Part shown: positions 11,548-23,983 of the stretch, in pieces
How positions within the stretch are numbered: the stretch's first letter is position 1
Layout of the letters: each line of letters opens with the position of its first letter
Source of the DNA: Monoplex corrugatus
Lineage: Eukaryota > Mollusca > Gastropoda > Littorinimorpha > Ranellidae
DNA: 64,000 nucleotides
Direction: 5' to 3'
Assembly (NCBI GenBank): GCA_030674185.1
Contig: CM060312.1
Coordinates: 72,936,737 to 73,000,736, forward strand
Notes under the pieces: model-generated
What the model was told of the DNA's origin: nothing
The model's database searches: none
The model's input: the letters and a program-made list of their open reading frames with translations, nothing else
Program-made: the position numbers and the translations under genes

Positions 11548-12186
11548 CTGCAAATGATCCTTTCAATGATTGATCAGGTAATGGTCAAAGCAAAGTGATA
11601 AACAAACAAAATGCAAATGCTGATATATTGGCAATCCAAAAGTACACAGCTGTATTCAGTACAGTGGATTATCTCTATCCTGTAACATTAATAACAATAG
11701 CAAGATAATAAAGTCATTTGTATAGCAATAACAGTCCATGTCAAAATTTGCTTGTTGCAATATACATACTAATAAAACAAAATTTTTCAGTTTGGGGAGG
11801 GGAAGGGTTTACCAGGTCCATACACTTATTTAGTGTCATTTTATCAAGTTAATGTCTGATATGCACTGCTGGCACAGATGCCATACAGTGAGTAAAATCT
11901 GGAATGATCATGGTATAAGCCTAGGAAGCAAGCTTCAACTGAAATCCTATTTGTCAAGATTTTCTCCCTAAAATCAGGAACACATTTTTAAAGTATTCTA
12001 CAAATTTTGTTACTGGATGACCATCCACAAATCAACAACTATGTATTGCTCTGCTTCTGATACTGCTTCTTTACAAATTCCTCAATACAGATGTTCCACA
12101 GTCAGTCACCACATTTTTCTGTCTGGTCCATCACCTGGAACTAGTTTCCATGTCTATTCAACAATCACATGCACTGTTTTCCTTCA

Positions 12187-12492
12187 AATCTAACTCTAAG
12201 ACATACCTTCATGTCCAGCAGTGATTTTCCAACCTAACTCAAAGACATACCTTCATGTCCAGCACTGATTTTCCAACCTAACTCAAAGACATACCTTCAT
12301 GTCCAGCACTGATTTTCCAACCTAACTCAAAGACATACCTTTCTGTCCAGCAGTGATTTTCCAACCTAACTCAAAGACATACCTTCATGTCCAGCACTGA
12401 TTTTCCAACCTAACTCTAAGACATACCTTCATGTCCAGCAGTGATTTTCCAACCTAACTCTAAGACATACCTTTCTGTCCAGCTGTGACTTT
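12187..12492. repeat. 44-bp minisatellite, about 7 copies
   Basis: The unit reads AACTCAAAGACATACCTTCA then TGTCCAGCASTGATTTTCCAACCT on the plus strand. On the KDM5 sense strand each unit contains GAAGGTATGT, a strong match to the 5' splice-site consensus AG|GTATGT. It lies in the intron between exons 17 and 18. Variation between copies is small. Confidence 0.9.
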
Positions 12493-12817
12493 CTACCTCT
12501 TTCATCGAACTCCCTTCTTGTCTTCCCCCTCCCAGTTTGTGTGTGTTTTGTACCCTTGTGTTTTTGTCGTTACAAGTGGATGCTCTGGTGACTGATGAGA
12601 ATGCATGTTTTTATTTGATATGTATATCAACATCCGACGCCATATAAATGTCATTATCATCATCATAGATGTATTCTGAAAGATAAATGAATATAAATAT
12701 AAAACTGCTGCTGATTTCATATTTTGTATTCTAACAAATGCTATTTTTTTCCTTCAGCCTGTCAGTCAGCTTACCTCCTCCCCCCCCCCCTCTTCCCTTC
12801 ACTCACACACACAGACA

Positions 12818-12856
<39 letters not shown>

Positions 12857-13211
12857 ACACTCATTTAAGCATAGCAGTATTTTTTCAAATCACAGAAGTT
12901 AGTATATCTTAAGTCTAAAAAAAATAGTCATGAAGGAATGGAGTATCTCTCTCTTGCATCATACAATCCCCAATTTCTACCCCTAAATCCACACCAATAT
13001 TCCCCCTCCCCACAAACAAAAACTCCACAGTATACACAAAATGGTACAAAAAGGAACTGGAAAGTGACCAAACTTCTTAAGTCTGACAAAGATAACAGAT
13101 CATACAAAAACAGACAGAGTGCGAATGCATGCTGGTCAGCCAACCAGCACCCGCCTGAATGTGGGGTGGGAGCTGGACTGCCTGAGTGCATGAGTGTGTG
13201 TATGCACGTAC
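12493..13211. other. Rest of intron 17-18
   Basis: A poly-C run (12781-12790) and a (CA)n run (12804-12860) are the only low-complexity tracts. The long plus-strand ORF at 12938-13447 runs antisense to exon 17 and is a shadow. Confidence 0.6.
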
Positions 13212-13528
13212 CTGTTCTTGACGTCGCTGTGACAATACGGAGAGGGTTGCCAGTGCCGAAGACAGTTCTGGCAGCTGCAGCATTTGGCGGGCCCTGTCCT
13301 GCCAACCCATGGCACGCTCTGTCAGGCACTGCAATGCCTCACCCTCTGCAAGGCGCACTGGTAACTTTTGCAGTGACACCAGCAGGGACAGGATGGTTTC
13401 CAGACGTGGTCGCCGAGATCGGAAACAAACAGGGCAGAGGAACTTGAAGTCGTGACTCGCATGCAGCATGGCAGGTTGGCCAGGTCGTGTTTTGGTTGTG
13501 GCAGACTTGGGCAGGGGCACACACGTTC
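13212..13528 (-). CDS. KDM5: KDM5 exon 17: second half of PHD2 and PLU-1 tail
   Basis: The acceptor TTTTCCAG and donor GAACAG|GTACGT bound 2 + 105 codons. It completes PHD2 with TCVPLPK and [18 protein letters not shown], then continues [20 protein letters not shown] and [15 protein letters not shown], almost identical to human KDM5A. With exon 16 the zinc ligands are C-x-C, CELC, WFH-x2-C and CPVC. PHD2 in KDM5 proteins is less well characterised than the histone-tail readers PHD1 and PHD3. Confidence 0.97.
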
Positions 13529-13689
13529 CTGGAAAACCAATCATTCTACTTCACACTCCGGAAACTATTTGCCTTTCATGCAATGGACACAAAGGTCCAG
13601 GTATTTGGCAATCAACAAATCAAAGAAAGAGCACTCTGGCAGAATCCACTTGGACCATTCCTTCTCCACACACCAACAAGTTACTGAAA

Positions 13690-14700
13690 CAGCATTCTGG
13701 GAGAGTCATCTATGATCATTCTTTCCCCTACATACCAACCAATTACCAAAGGAACACTCTGGGAGGGTTACCTAGGACCTTTCTTTCACCACCTTCTGCT
13801 CCAGGGTTACCTACACTCTTTTGTTCCCTGAGCTTACTAAAGACCTTTCTCAAGGTTTACATAGGAATTTTCTTTCTCCAGGGTAACCTGGACCTTTTTT
13901 CTTCAGGGTTACGTAGGAGCTCTCTTTCTTGAAGATTACCTAGGAACACTTTCTCCAGGGTTACCAAAGACCTTTCTTCAACGATTACCTAGGAACTTTC
14001 TTTCTCCAGAATCACCTAGGACTTCTCTTTCTTGAGGATTACTTAAGAACTTTTTCCTCCAGGGTTACCTAAGATTTTTTTTCCAGGATTACAAAGCCTT
14101 TCTTTCTGCAGGATTACTTAGGGACTTTCTTTCTCCAGGATTACCTAGGGACTTTCTTTCTCCAGGATTACCTAGACTTTCTCCAGGATTACCTAGGACC
14201 TATCTTTCCAGGATTACCTAGGACCTTTCTTTCTCCAGGATTACCTAGGGACTTTCTTCTTGATTACCTAGGACCTTTCTTTCCAGGATTACCTAGGATC
14301 TTTCTTTTCCCAGGATTACCTAAGGACCTTCTTTCTCCAGGATTACCTAGGGACTTTCTCTCTCCAGGATTACCTAGGGACTTTCTCTCTCCAGGATTAT
14401 CTAGGGACTTTCTTTCTCCAGGATTACCTAGACTTTTCTCCAGGATTACCTAGGGACTTTCTTTCTCCAGGATTACCTAGGGACTTTCTTTCTCCAGGAT
14501 TACCTAGGGACTTTCTCCTGGATTACCTAGACTTTCTCCAGGATTACCTAGGACCTATCTTTCCAGGATTACCTAGGATCTTTCTTTCCCCAGGATTACC
14601 TAAGGACGTTCTTTCTCCAAGACTACCTAGGGAACTTTTTTCCTCCAGGATTACTTAGAGACTTTTTTTCTCCAGGATTATCTAAGACCTTTCTTTTTCC
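13690..14700. repeat. About 26-bp minisatellite, some 35 degenerate copies
   Basis: The unit is CCAGGATTACCTAGGGACTT followed by TCTTTCT. Copies vary in length from about 20 to 28 bp through differing T/C runs. On the KDM5 sense strand each unit carries CTAG|GTAATC, a donor-like motif. It fills about a third of intron 16-17. Confidence 0.95.
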
Positions 14701-15640
14701 ATATAGCAACATGCCATTGCAAAAGCATTCGGTAAAGGTCACCTAGGATCATTCTTTCTACACACATCTCCACAGTCTTTTCCCAGCAATGTATGTCTAG
14801 AAGATGTCTCTGTCTTGTTTGTTGTCCTACACAGCAGCCAATTAATTCTGCCAAGCAAAAATTCTTTTCTGCTTCCTTTGTTTTCTGTTTGTATATCTGT
14901 TTGTTTGTTTGTCTTAAGGCAAGACAGACAATCCTTTCCCTCTCCTGGGTCTGAGGACATGGACCTGCATTTACTTTTCTCGAAAATGCAATCCCTAACA
15001 GTCATTTTCCCTTTGTTAGTTACTGAGAGGACCCTTGGCAGACTTGGAGGCAAAGGCACAACATACTTTTGGAAAGTCAATCACTCATCTTGCTATGGGG
15101 ACATATATTCATGTGCCTGGTATGTCAACAAGTCACTGAAAAAATACATACACTGGTATGTGAATAATTTGATGGGCTTGTCAGCAATATATGAATAAAC
15201 ATACAAATACAAATTTTAAGAGGATATACAACTGTTAATAAATAACAGCAACAAAATAAAGAATTCCATACTGACAGGGTTTTTCCCAATTAACAGCACA
15301 TTTATTAAGTTTTCAAACATTTAAAATCAATCAGACTCAGTTTACAATGGTAAATAAGGACACAGTGAGAATGAGAGACAGAGAGAGAGGGAGAGGGGGA
15401 GAGAGACAGACAGAGAGACAGAGACAGACAGACAGACAGACAGAGAGACAGAGACAGTAAAATTAAATGAAATCTTGTTTTCCAGTGTTACAGACATTAG
15501 CATACAGACCCACTTACATAACTGGCCACTGCTCATTGGATTAAGACAACTAAAAATAGCATGAAAAAATAGAAACAAAGCAAACAAAAAGCCAGACTTT
15601 GAGAGCCCCGGCATCTGAGACAAAGAAGAACAAAAAGCAC
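14701..15640. other. Intron 16-17, central part
   Basis: A short AGAC/AGAG tract lies at 15370-15455. The segment 15042-15100 repeats wording near exon 17 (GCACAACATACTTTTGGAAA against GCACACACGTTCCTGGAAAA). It may be an old partial duplication of the exon 17 acceptor region. Otherwise nothing is recognised. Confidence 0.4.
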
Positions 15641-15654
15641 AGTTAAGTGCTGAT

Positions 15655-16857
15655 ATGGAACCAGTCTCTGTATACAAAGATATAACAATGAGTACAGTAA
15701 AGTACGGACACTGAACCAGTCTTTGCAGTAAAGAATAACCACTGAATAAGCAGAGTAAAGTGCGGACATGGAGCCAGTTTCTTCAGACAATCCATAAGCA
15801 CAGTCAAGTATTACATGGAACCAGTCTTTGGAGCAAAAAATAATAACTGAATGAGCACAGTAAAGTACGTACATGGAACCAGTCTTTGGAGCAAAAAATA
15901 ATAACTGAATGAGCACAGTAAAGTACGTACATGGAACCAGTCTTTGGAGCAAAAAATAATAACTGAATGAGCACAGTAAAGTACGTACATGGAACCAGTC
16001 TTTGGAGCAAAAAATAATAACTGAATGAGCACAGTAAAGTACGTACACAGAACCAAACTTTGGAGCAAAAAATAATAACTGAATAAGCACAGTAAACCAG
16101 TCTTTAGAGCAAAAAATAATAACTGAATAAGCACAGTAAACCAGTCTTTAGAGCAAAGAATAACAACTGAATAATCACTGTAAAACAAGAACAAACAATA
16201 ACAGTATGCACAATAAAGTACAGACATGTAACCAATCTTTGTAGACAGGAGTAAGAAGAAGCACAGGAAAAGTACGGACCCTGGAATCAGTCTTTGCAGA
16301 CAGATATAACAACAAACAGGAAAGCCTGGACATGTAACCAGTCTTTACAAAGAATAACCATAAGCATAGTAATGTATTGACATGAAACCAGTCTTTGCAC
16401 ACAAAAAATGATAAATGGAAGCAGTCTTTGCGAAAAAGAATGACAAAAAACACAAGGAAATCTGGACACGGAACCAGTCTTTGCAGACAAATAACAAGAA
16501 ACACAGTACAGACATGGAACCAGTCTTTGCGGACAAACAATGACAAAAAGCACAGTGAAGTACAGACATGAAACCAGTCTTTGCAGACAAACAATGACAA
16601 AAAGCACAGTGAAGTACAGACATGAAACCAGTCTTTGCGGACAAACAATGACAAAGAAGCACAGTGAAGTACAGACTTGAAACCAGTCTTTGCGGACAAA
16701 CAATGACAAAAAGCACAGTGAAGTACAGACATGAAACCAGTCTTTGCGGACAAACAATGACAAAAAGCACAGTGAAGTACAGACATGAAACCAGTCTTTG
16801 CAGACACATAAGAGTAAACCACGAACCATGGAACCAGTCTTTGCAGAGTTCACACTG
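15655..16857. repeat. Minisatellite derived from the PHD2 exon-intron boundary, about 22 copies
   Basis: Units of 54-58 bp each contain, on the KDM5 sense strand, CAAAGACTGGTTYCATG, the last bases of exon 16 (encoding CKDWFH). In the exon-proximal part the unit continues into TCTGTACTTCACTGTGCTTT and is 54 bp. Copies near 15870-15990 are exactly 58 bp and nearly identical (offsets 15871, 15929, 15987), with CATGTACGTAC after the exon-like segment. The first intronic copy lies only about 40 bp inside the intron. Frames through the array are open, giving spurious long ORFs. Confidence 0.93.
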
Positions 16858-16998
16858 CAGCATGAAGCCAAAGGCCCCTTTGCGGCAAACACAAAAACGG
16901 TTGTCTCCATCAGGCCCGTTTGCTTTTTCCATGTTTTTGGTTCGTAGGTCATTCATCTGTTCCACTTCACGACTCTCCATCTTCTTAAAGGTGGCCAC
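16827..16998 (-). CDS. KDM5: KDM5 exon 16: first half of PHD2
   Basis: The acceptor TTGGCAG and donor CCATG|GTTCGT bound 57 codons + 1. It reads VATFKKMESREVEQMNDLR, then FCVCRKGAFGFMLQCELCKD and WFH. The Cys pairs and the WFH are the first zinc ligands of a C4HC3 PHD finger, matching KDM5A FCICRK and MLQCELCKDWFH. Its last 20 bases are the seed of the adjacent minisatellite. The frame stays open into the intron to a stop near 16345. Confidence 0.97.
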
Positions 16999-18024
16999 CT
17001 GCCAAAGGTTTACCACACACTTCAAGCGACAGGCACATGCAGGAGGTCAACATTTCCTAACCTTGTCATTCAAAAGATAAATATGTCTCACCAGCAAAGT
17101 TTTTTTTAAATTGTTAACAACAAATCATTATCCTCATCTTGAGACTTTCATCACTGAGGTAAGTGATACATGCTGTATCCTGAAGTAGGTCTTGTGCCCT
17201 ATGTCACATAAAATATAGTATGCTTCAATATAAAATGCTTACCAGTTTATATCACTTTTATGTATTGTCTCTTTTTCCAGTTTCACATAACCAGCATTCC
17301 TTGCATTACATGACATAGGACACAAAGCCCTATTTCCAGATGCAGTACAAATGACTTAATTCCATATGATGAAAGCTTCAGAATGAGGCTGTAAATCTGC
17401 AGTCAGCAAGTTTGGTGAGACATTGTGATCATCATGTACTTATGTTTCCTTACAGGACATACATAATTTTGCTGTATCAGCAGCATGCAATCTATACTCA
17501 CATTCACACGATACATGATGATGTTTGTAGTAAAATAGAATATAACAAAAAAATACAAAAAAAACTATCCTATCTATTGCAATTTACAGCAGCTGAATTG
17601 TCAATACATCCTCTTTAATGTGGTTCGTAAGTTTGCAACCCACAAAAACCACTTCACAAGGAAAATGAAATTAGTTTATCTCATGGCTGCTGCACAACAA
17701 TCTAATAAACAAGACAACTGTGATTCATACTGAGTTATGTATTTGTTGTAAGACTCCTAATTTGTTTGGAACTCACCGCCACCTTTTCTGGGGAATCTCT
17801 GCACTCCCTCTCATTTTAAATCAAGTGTAAAAGGCTTACTTGTTTACCCAGGCCATTTTGACCAAGCCTTCCATACTCCTTTACAATACGAACTGCCACT
17901 TCCGAATACTGATTGTGAGGCATTCATATCCACATGCGTTTATGACCAGACATAATGTGTATGTATTGTTACTCTTTGGTATGTCTTTATTCATGTACAA
18001 ACAAAACTGAGTACTCTGTGTGTG

Positions 18025-18093
<69 letters not shown>

Positions 18094-18434
18094 GTGTTGT
18101 GTCTCGTGTTGTGTGTGTGTCTGTGTGTGTGTGTGTGTGTGTGTCTGTGGTGTGTTGTGTGTTGTGTGTGTCTGTTGTTGTGTGTTGTATGTCTGTCGGT
18201 GTGTTGTGCGTGCTGTGTGCATTGTGTGCATGCATGATGTTGTGCACATGCCTGTACGTGTAATATATATGTGCTTCTGTATGTATCACGTTTCACGTAT
18301 AGTAAATTTCCATGTAATGTACAATGAATCTAAGTAAGTCTGGAGAACAGTATTGTCTCAAATGATTTATCATCAATGTAAAATACAGCTCTGAAAATAC
18401 ATTTCATCCACAGACACATGGGAGTTCAACTTAC
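16999..18434. other. Intron 15-16
   Basis: Contains (TG)n and TGTTG tracts at 18016-18200. The part 17060-18000 is AT-rich without recognisable elements. Confidence 0.6.
18016..18250. repeat. (TG)n microsatellite
   Basis: About 75 bp of pure TG is followed by interrupted TGTTG/TGTCTG runs. Apparent ORFs here are artefacts. Confidence 0.95.
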
Positions 18435-18587
18435 GATGGCAGCAGGGTCCTTGGTCTCCCCCTCTGTCTTGATCTCCAGTACACCCGCACTGTCCCCCTC
18501 CTTTGTCCCCTGACTGCTGTCCTTGGCTTTCTTCTTCTTGCTGCGTCCATTGTTGTACACTCCTATGTCTACCCTGGGGGACAACAC
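18435..18587 (-). CDS. KDM5: KDM5 exon 15: PLU-1 segment with LSPRVDIGVY
   Basis: The acceptor GTGCCAG and donor GCCATC|GTAAGT bound 51 codons. It reads VLSPRVDIGVYNNGRSKKKK, matching KDM5A LSPRTDIGVY and KNRRKK, then a variable Lys/Glu/Ser-rich stretch. The phase is 0 on both sides. Confidence 0.93.
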
Positions 18588-18835
18588 CTGGCACACAGAT
18601 AGTGTAAGGCAATGACGTAGCACAATCATCCAACAGAACATTAAACCTCTACACACTCTAAAAGTGACAGCATGAGCATCACATTAAAAACAAGCAGTGT
18701 CAATGACAATAATTATGATAAACACAAACAAGCACTCACAGCAACATACATACATATTCACACACATACACATATATTCACAATAATGGACAAAGTCACA
18801 TACACAAAGAGAATCATCTAAAAACATACACACAT

Positions 18836-19110
<275 letters not shown>

Positions 19111-19422
19111 GTATATTTTGTTTGTTACAGATGGTATTTTACAGGAGGGAAAGAGAAGGAAGTGGGCAGGGAAAATAAAAGAGAATGTCAATGCTGGAAA
19201 TTCGTTGTAGGATATCGGTGGACTCCACTATATATGTCTATGATCACAAGTATGTGTACATTTTAGACCTTGTAAGCATGTATTTATCAGCACATGTTTT
19301 GTGTGCTCAGCACTTCTGTAACCCTTCGTCTTATAAATGTACAATGCACAGTAAGCCCAAGTTAGTTTGGAGAACAACACTAAACAAAAGATAATCTATC
19401 ATTATAATGATACAGAACTTAC

Positions 19423-19602
19423 CTCTAACAGTGTGTAAGTTGAGTTTTTCTTCAAGAATGTGCGTGCTGTTCGTTCACGCCAGGACTTGGCTGCAGCCAC
19501 TTGGGACTCTAACTGAGGCAGCTGGTCCAGTCTGACAGGGATGGGGCGACCCTTGTTCACCAGGCCCTCCAACACGTCCAGGTAGGGGTACGAACCTGAT
19601 TT
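19423..19602 (-). CDS. KDM5: KDM5 exon 14: PLU-1 helical region
   Basis: The acceptor TTGTCAG and donor TTAGAG|GTAAGT bound 60 codons. It contains [40 protein letters not shown] and [13 protein letters not shown], aligned without gaps to KDM5A ([35 protein letters not shown]). The phase is 0/0. Confidence 0.96.
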
Positions 19603-19873
19603 CTGACAACAACAACATCACAGATGGGAAACTCACTCTAACATCAGACCACAGAGCAAGATACTCAAATTCACACAACACCTCCAGGTAGGAGTACTAA
19701 TCCCAACAATAAACAAAAGCAACACTAGAAGATGGAAAACTGAGTCGTACACCAGTAAACTGACCGACATGCTCATCAAGCAAACACATTCCTTTCTTCA
19801 ATAGATTGTTAGTAGGATCAGCCACAATCTAATCATCACAGGTGAAACCACAAACATGTTTGTCGTTTTTCTG

Positions 19874-19877
<4 letters not shown>

Positions 19878-19938
<61 letters not shown>

Positions 19939-20014
19939 CTCCTCTCTCTCTGACCTGCCCTCCCTTCTCCTTCTTGATATTGGTCTTTCAAGAACAAAAC
20001 CATCTAAATATGAA

Positions 20015-20080
<66 letters not shown>

Positions 20081-20353
20081 GTACACCAATTTGGCTAAAA
20101 GAGCTTGAAATTTGCAAGTCCTGGAATGATCAAAATACATGTGCTCACACACACATGCACGCATGCACACACTATCACATACACGCATACATGCACACAC
20201 TCTGTCTCTCTCGATCTCTCTCTCTCTATGTGTTATGGTTTGTATAATATGTCTATATTACATGTGTGGAGTAGCAAGGACAAGCTATAAGACAGGCCCA
20301 GTGTGACCTGATGTTACTATCCTTGAGTTTAATAAATAATCTAAAGTTTAAAG

Positions 20354-20385
<32 letters not shown>

Positions 20386-20395
20386 TCTCTTTCTT

Positions 20396-20426
<31 letters not shown>

Positions 20427-20430
20427 CCCC
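19878..20430. repeat. (CT)n and (CA)n microsatellites in intron 13-14
   Basis: (CT)n at 19878-19936, (CA)n at 20020-20078, and interrupted (CT)n at 20204-20226 and 20354-20428. Confidence 0.95.
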
Positions 20431-20789
20431 TGTGTACGTGTGGACAGCACAGTTACAAGGACAGAAGTATTCATGTAAGAGTATATATGTGTAGATGCCA
20501 GTGTGATGCATGTCATGCATGCACTAAGAGTGCTCATTCTTTGATTTCATTTCAACCGGCATATTTGATTATATTTTCAGTGGATTTGTGTCTTGCAAAC
20601 TGTTGGTGCCAGGTGGTGATGGGCAATTGTGTGAGACAAAAGTGGAGACACTGACTAAATGTTTGAATACTGTTTTTGAAATACATGTAGTATTTTACAA
20701 TATAAAATCATATTTTTAATGCACAGAACAATGTTTGCATTAGTAACAAATTTCATCCGACACTCGATTCTCTTATTGTTATTCTTACC

Positions 20790-20980
20790 TTAACCTTTTG
20801 ACTCCTGCACCCTATCCACCAACTGCAAAAACTTAACCCTTTGATTCCTTCACCCTATCCAACAGCTTCCTGCAGGAAGCTGGTGAATAGGATAAGGGAG
20901 TCAAAGGTTAAGTTTTTGCTTTGCAGTATGCTTGACAATACCGGATGCTGGCTGACAGGGTGTGGGAGTCAATGGGTTGA
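20790..20980. mobile_element. Fold-back MITE, copy 2
   Basis: The ends TTAACCTTTTGACTCCTGC (20790) and GGGAGTCAATGGGTTGA (20980) enclose an inner inverted pair: TTAACCCTTTGATTCC and GGAGTCAAAGGTTAA with the palindrome CAGCTTCCTGCAGGAAGCTG at the tip. It is the same family as 9873-10040, of similar length. Confidence 0.8.
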
Positions 20981-21017
20981 ACACAGAACACAAATTTCAG
21001 TCAACCATCAGACTGAC

Positions 21018-21155
21018 CTGAATGGTCTCCACTTTGGCAATCCAGTCACTGGCTTTACGCACAGCCTCCTGCAAGGCACACACATTGGGAAGATGAGCTG
21101 GGGTGCGTTTGGACTCATTGATGATGCCTTCCAGCATGCTCTTTGGTAACGTGGC
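21018..21155 (-). CDS. KDM5: KDM5 exon 13: PLU-1 region
   Basis: The acceptor GATTGCAG and donor ATTCAG|GTCAGT bound 46 codons. It reads [20 protein letters not shown] and [20 protein letters not shown], homologous to KDM5A SLESIVNEAKNIPAFLPNV. It must start in phase 0, but exon 12 ends with two leftover bases. A cryptic acceptor 16 bp inside (CAAAGAG|C) would restore phase at the cost of five codons. Confidence 0.9.
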
Positions 21156-22291
21156 CTGCAATCAACACATGTAAACATTTAGTGCCAGCTTTACACAGAT
21201 TCACTGATGATGGCTTCCACAGACACCAAGAAAATGTATAGCATGCACCTGTCAGGCAGCAAACTCGTTAGCACAATGGACTACTAACTGGGATTCATAG
21301 TTTCAAATCCACATCAGTCCATATGTAGAACCTTCTGGCCAGGCCAGAGAGCACTGGGAAGACTAGGACCATACTATCAACTCTCATCCACTTTACTGTT
21401 CAGTGAATGATCAAGCATTTCTCTGTTCAGTATACAGACTCATCTCATCAGCCATTTTCTGAAGAAATTATTGTAGTCCTACTTTCTGAAAGTAACCAAA
21501 TGGTTTTGCCTTGAGTGGGAGAGAAAATGTTGGACCTACCATTCCAGTGAATTTTGTTCATTTCACAATATCTGACCACATGTCAGAAAAGTCTATCAAT
21601 TCATCACTGAAATCGGACACACTGTTTTGTGAATCCTTGAAATTTCAGAAATAGACAAGTTACTATCACAGTTAATCCCTGGAATTTCAAAATTGTGTCA
21701 ACAACACTGCAAAGTTGCACTTAAAAATTGTACACATCATCAAACTCTGCAGACGTTATTTTCGCTCTTCAGCAACACTGTTAACAGCATTTTAAAGTCA
21801 AATTCATCATCAGACTGCAGAAGACGTCATTCTCGCCAATCAAAGACTGTGGAACCATACCCCTAATTTCAACCAATCACTGAGCACAAAATGTCAAACC
21901 AATGACCATGCATAAATAATTCAGCAAATTCACAGGTCAGGTTATAAGCGTTCTTATTCAATGGAGAGTGGAGTCAGCCTATCACATGGTCTCTGAATAT
22001 GGCAGTGTTACTACAGCAATTTATTGCATTTCGCAGCATGGCAAGGCTTTCAAAGTACATGGATCTATAAACAATGACAATATACAGATTATAACAATTT
22101 CGTTTATATACCCTTTCATTTATATACCCTACCTGCTGACTATGAATTCAACTTAAGTCAGGTGGTTACCTCCCTACAGCCATCAAGACAATTAGTCTCA
22201 GAGCACAATCAGTACAGTGCTGCCATGTGTATGACCCTAGGCTTGTAATAATACATGTGTAACAACACGACATAATTGAGACCAAACTTAC
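21156..22291. other. Intron 12-13, mostly unique
   Basis: A tRNA-like fragment at about 21255-21310 (TTAGCACAATGGACTA and GTTTCAAATCC) may be an eroded SINE head. The rest has no recognised feature. Confidence 0.4.
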
Positions 22292-22500
22292 TTGGTCTGC
22301 AGACACTGGCGAGCTTTCTCCTCCCAGCGTTCGGCTGCAGTGAGTAAATCTTGGATATGGGCCATGGCCTGTTCCAGAGCTGGATGGGGAGCAAGCATCA
22401 CGCCAGACTCCAGCAACTTGCGCATCACGTCCAATGTCACTGTCTCCGGTTCTTTCAACGTTGAGTACATCTCATCCAGCCAATGGGCTTGTTGCAGAAC
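22292..22500 (-). CDS. KDM5: KDM5 exon 12: PLU-1 region
   Basis: The acceptor GAACAG precedes [20 protein letters not shown]; the exon continues [20 protein letters not shown] and [14 protein letters not shown]. The donor ACCAA|GTAAGT is strong but leaves two bases. Homology to KDM5A (WEEKAKVCLQAR) ends exactly at this donor. The next exon is phase 0, so one base appears missing. Otherwise conservation is high. Confidence 0.94.
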
Positions 22501-22824
22501 CTGTTGAACATTAAATTCAATTCTAAGAAAAAATGCCAACCTAGTGCTGCTCTTTCAAAAACAGTAAGAGGGGAAAAAGAAAGTATCAACCCAAGCCTGA
22601 TGAAAGACAGCAAGAGGAGCTGCTGCTATCTTTTAACCAATAACAGCCCAAATTTAGTAATCAAATCCAGTTTACTGCAGCATTTTCATTTCTAACCCAG
22701 ACCTGCTAACCCCTATTAACACTCAAGAGTAGCACTCAGGCAAAAATGAGCACAGCAAATGAAATGTGTAATTAGCAGGGTGCACATTCATATGACAAAA
22801 ACTCAAGACAAAGAAATCTCATGT

Positions 22825-23816
22825 TTAACCCGTTCAGTGCCAGCGACCGAATATTCGGTCGGCTCTCTGTGTCATCCTCTTTGCCAGCGACCGAATATTC
22901 TGACAGTCTATTTTTAGCATTTTTCATGGGGAATTACGGCAAGCAGAAGTGACGCAGAACACAGATACACAATCTACAATCCTTCCCCGATAATGACATA
23001 CTACGCAGTTTCTGTGACGTTCGTCCCAAAGTTTGCAAACAAAGCAATTAGTAGGGGACCCCGCTTACGTAAACACTCCGACAGCGAAAATGGCCGACAA
23101 CGCCGAGCCGAGCACTTCAAGCAGACGACGCGCTTCCATTCCATTTCCCTTGCCGTTTAACTTTTGCTCCAAAATGATTCTGACATCGAATCAGTTGATT
23201 CTTTGGATGATTTTAACAAGGAAAGTGATGTTCATGGCGATGATGTGGCCAGAACAAGTGCACCGCGTGCTTGACCGACTTCGACGGCAGTGATATGTCA
23301 GTCAGTCACGACTCGACTGTTGATCCTGCTTTCACGGCGGAGACAAAGGTGAGTGGTGCTGAGACTGAAAGCGGTAGTGATGGGGAGGGTGGGAGGGTGC
23401 CAGTAGTTAGCAGAAAAAGGCCTAGAGTTTCGAGAAGCAGGGGTGCAGGACGAAGAAGAGGGATCAGCAGGAAGGGGGGTGGGGCAGGGGAGGGGGCGGG
23501 TCCGGGGGTGCGAGAAGAGGACGGACAGTGACTGGAACTGCACGTTTCGACGGTCAGCTCGTCGATGGGACAAACACAAGACCTGTGTTGTTTGAGTTTA
23601 CAGGGGATGCAGGCATCAAAGTATCAACTGAGGGTTCTGGAGCTGTAGATTATTTGAAGTTGTTTCTCACACAAGATCTCCTTCAGAGGCTTGTGACTGA
23701 GACCAATAGGTACGCGCAGCAGATGATCATGGCTGCCAGTCAGAAGGAGGGGGGAATTTCTAAACATAGCTCACTGAGACAGTGGACAGACTGTTATCAA
23801 CTCTGTGTTGTGTGTG

Positions 23817-23848
<32 letters not shown>

Positions 23849-23903
23849 TGTGATGTGGTGTGGGTGGTGGTGGTGTGGGGGTGGTGGTGGTTGTGGTGGG
23901 GTG

Positions 23904-23983
<80 letters not shown>

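Noticed and set aside
12938..13447. 169-codon plus-strand ORF
   Set aside because: It is antisense to KDM5 exon 17 and its translation has no family resemblance.
16175..16822. 215-codon Cys-rich ORF in the PHD2-derived array
   Set aside because: It is the translation of the minisatellite in a stop-free frame, without a start context or homology of its own.
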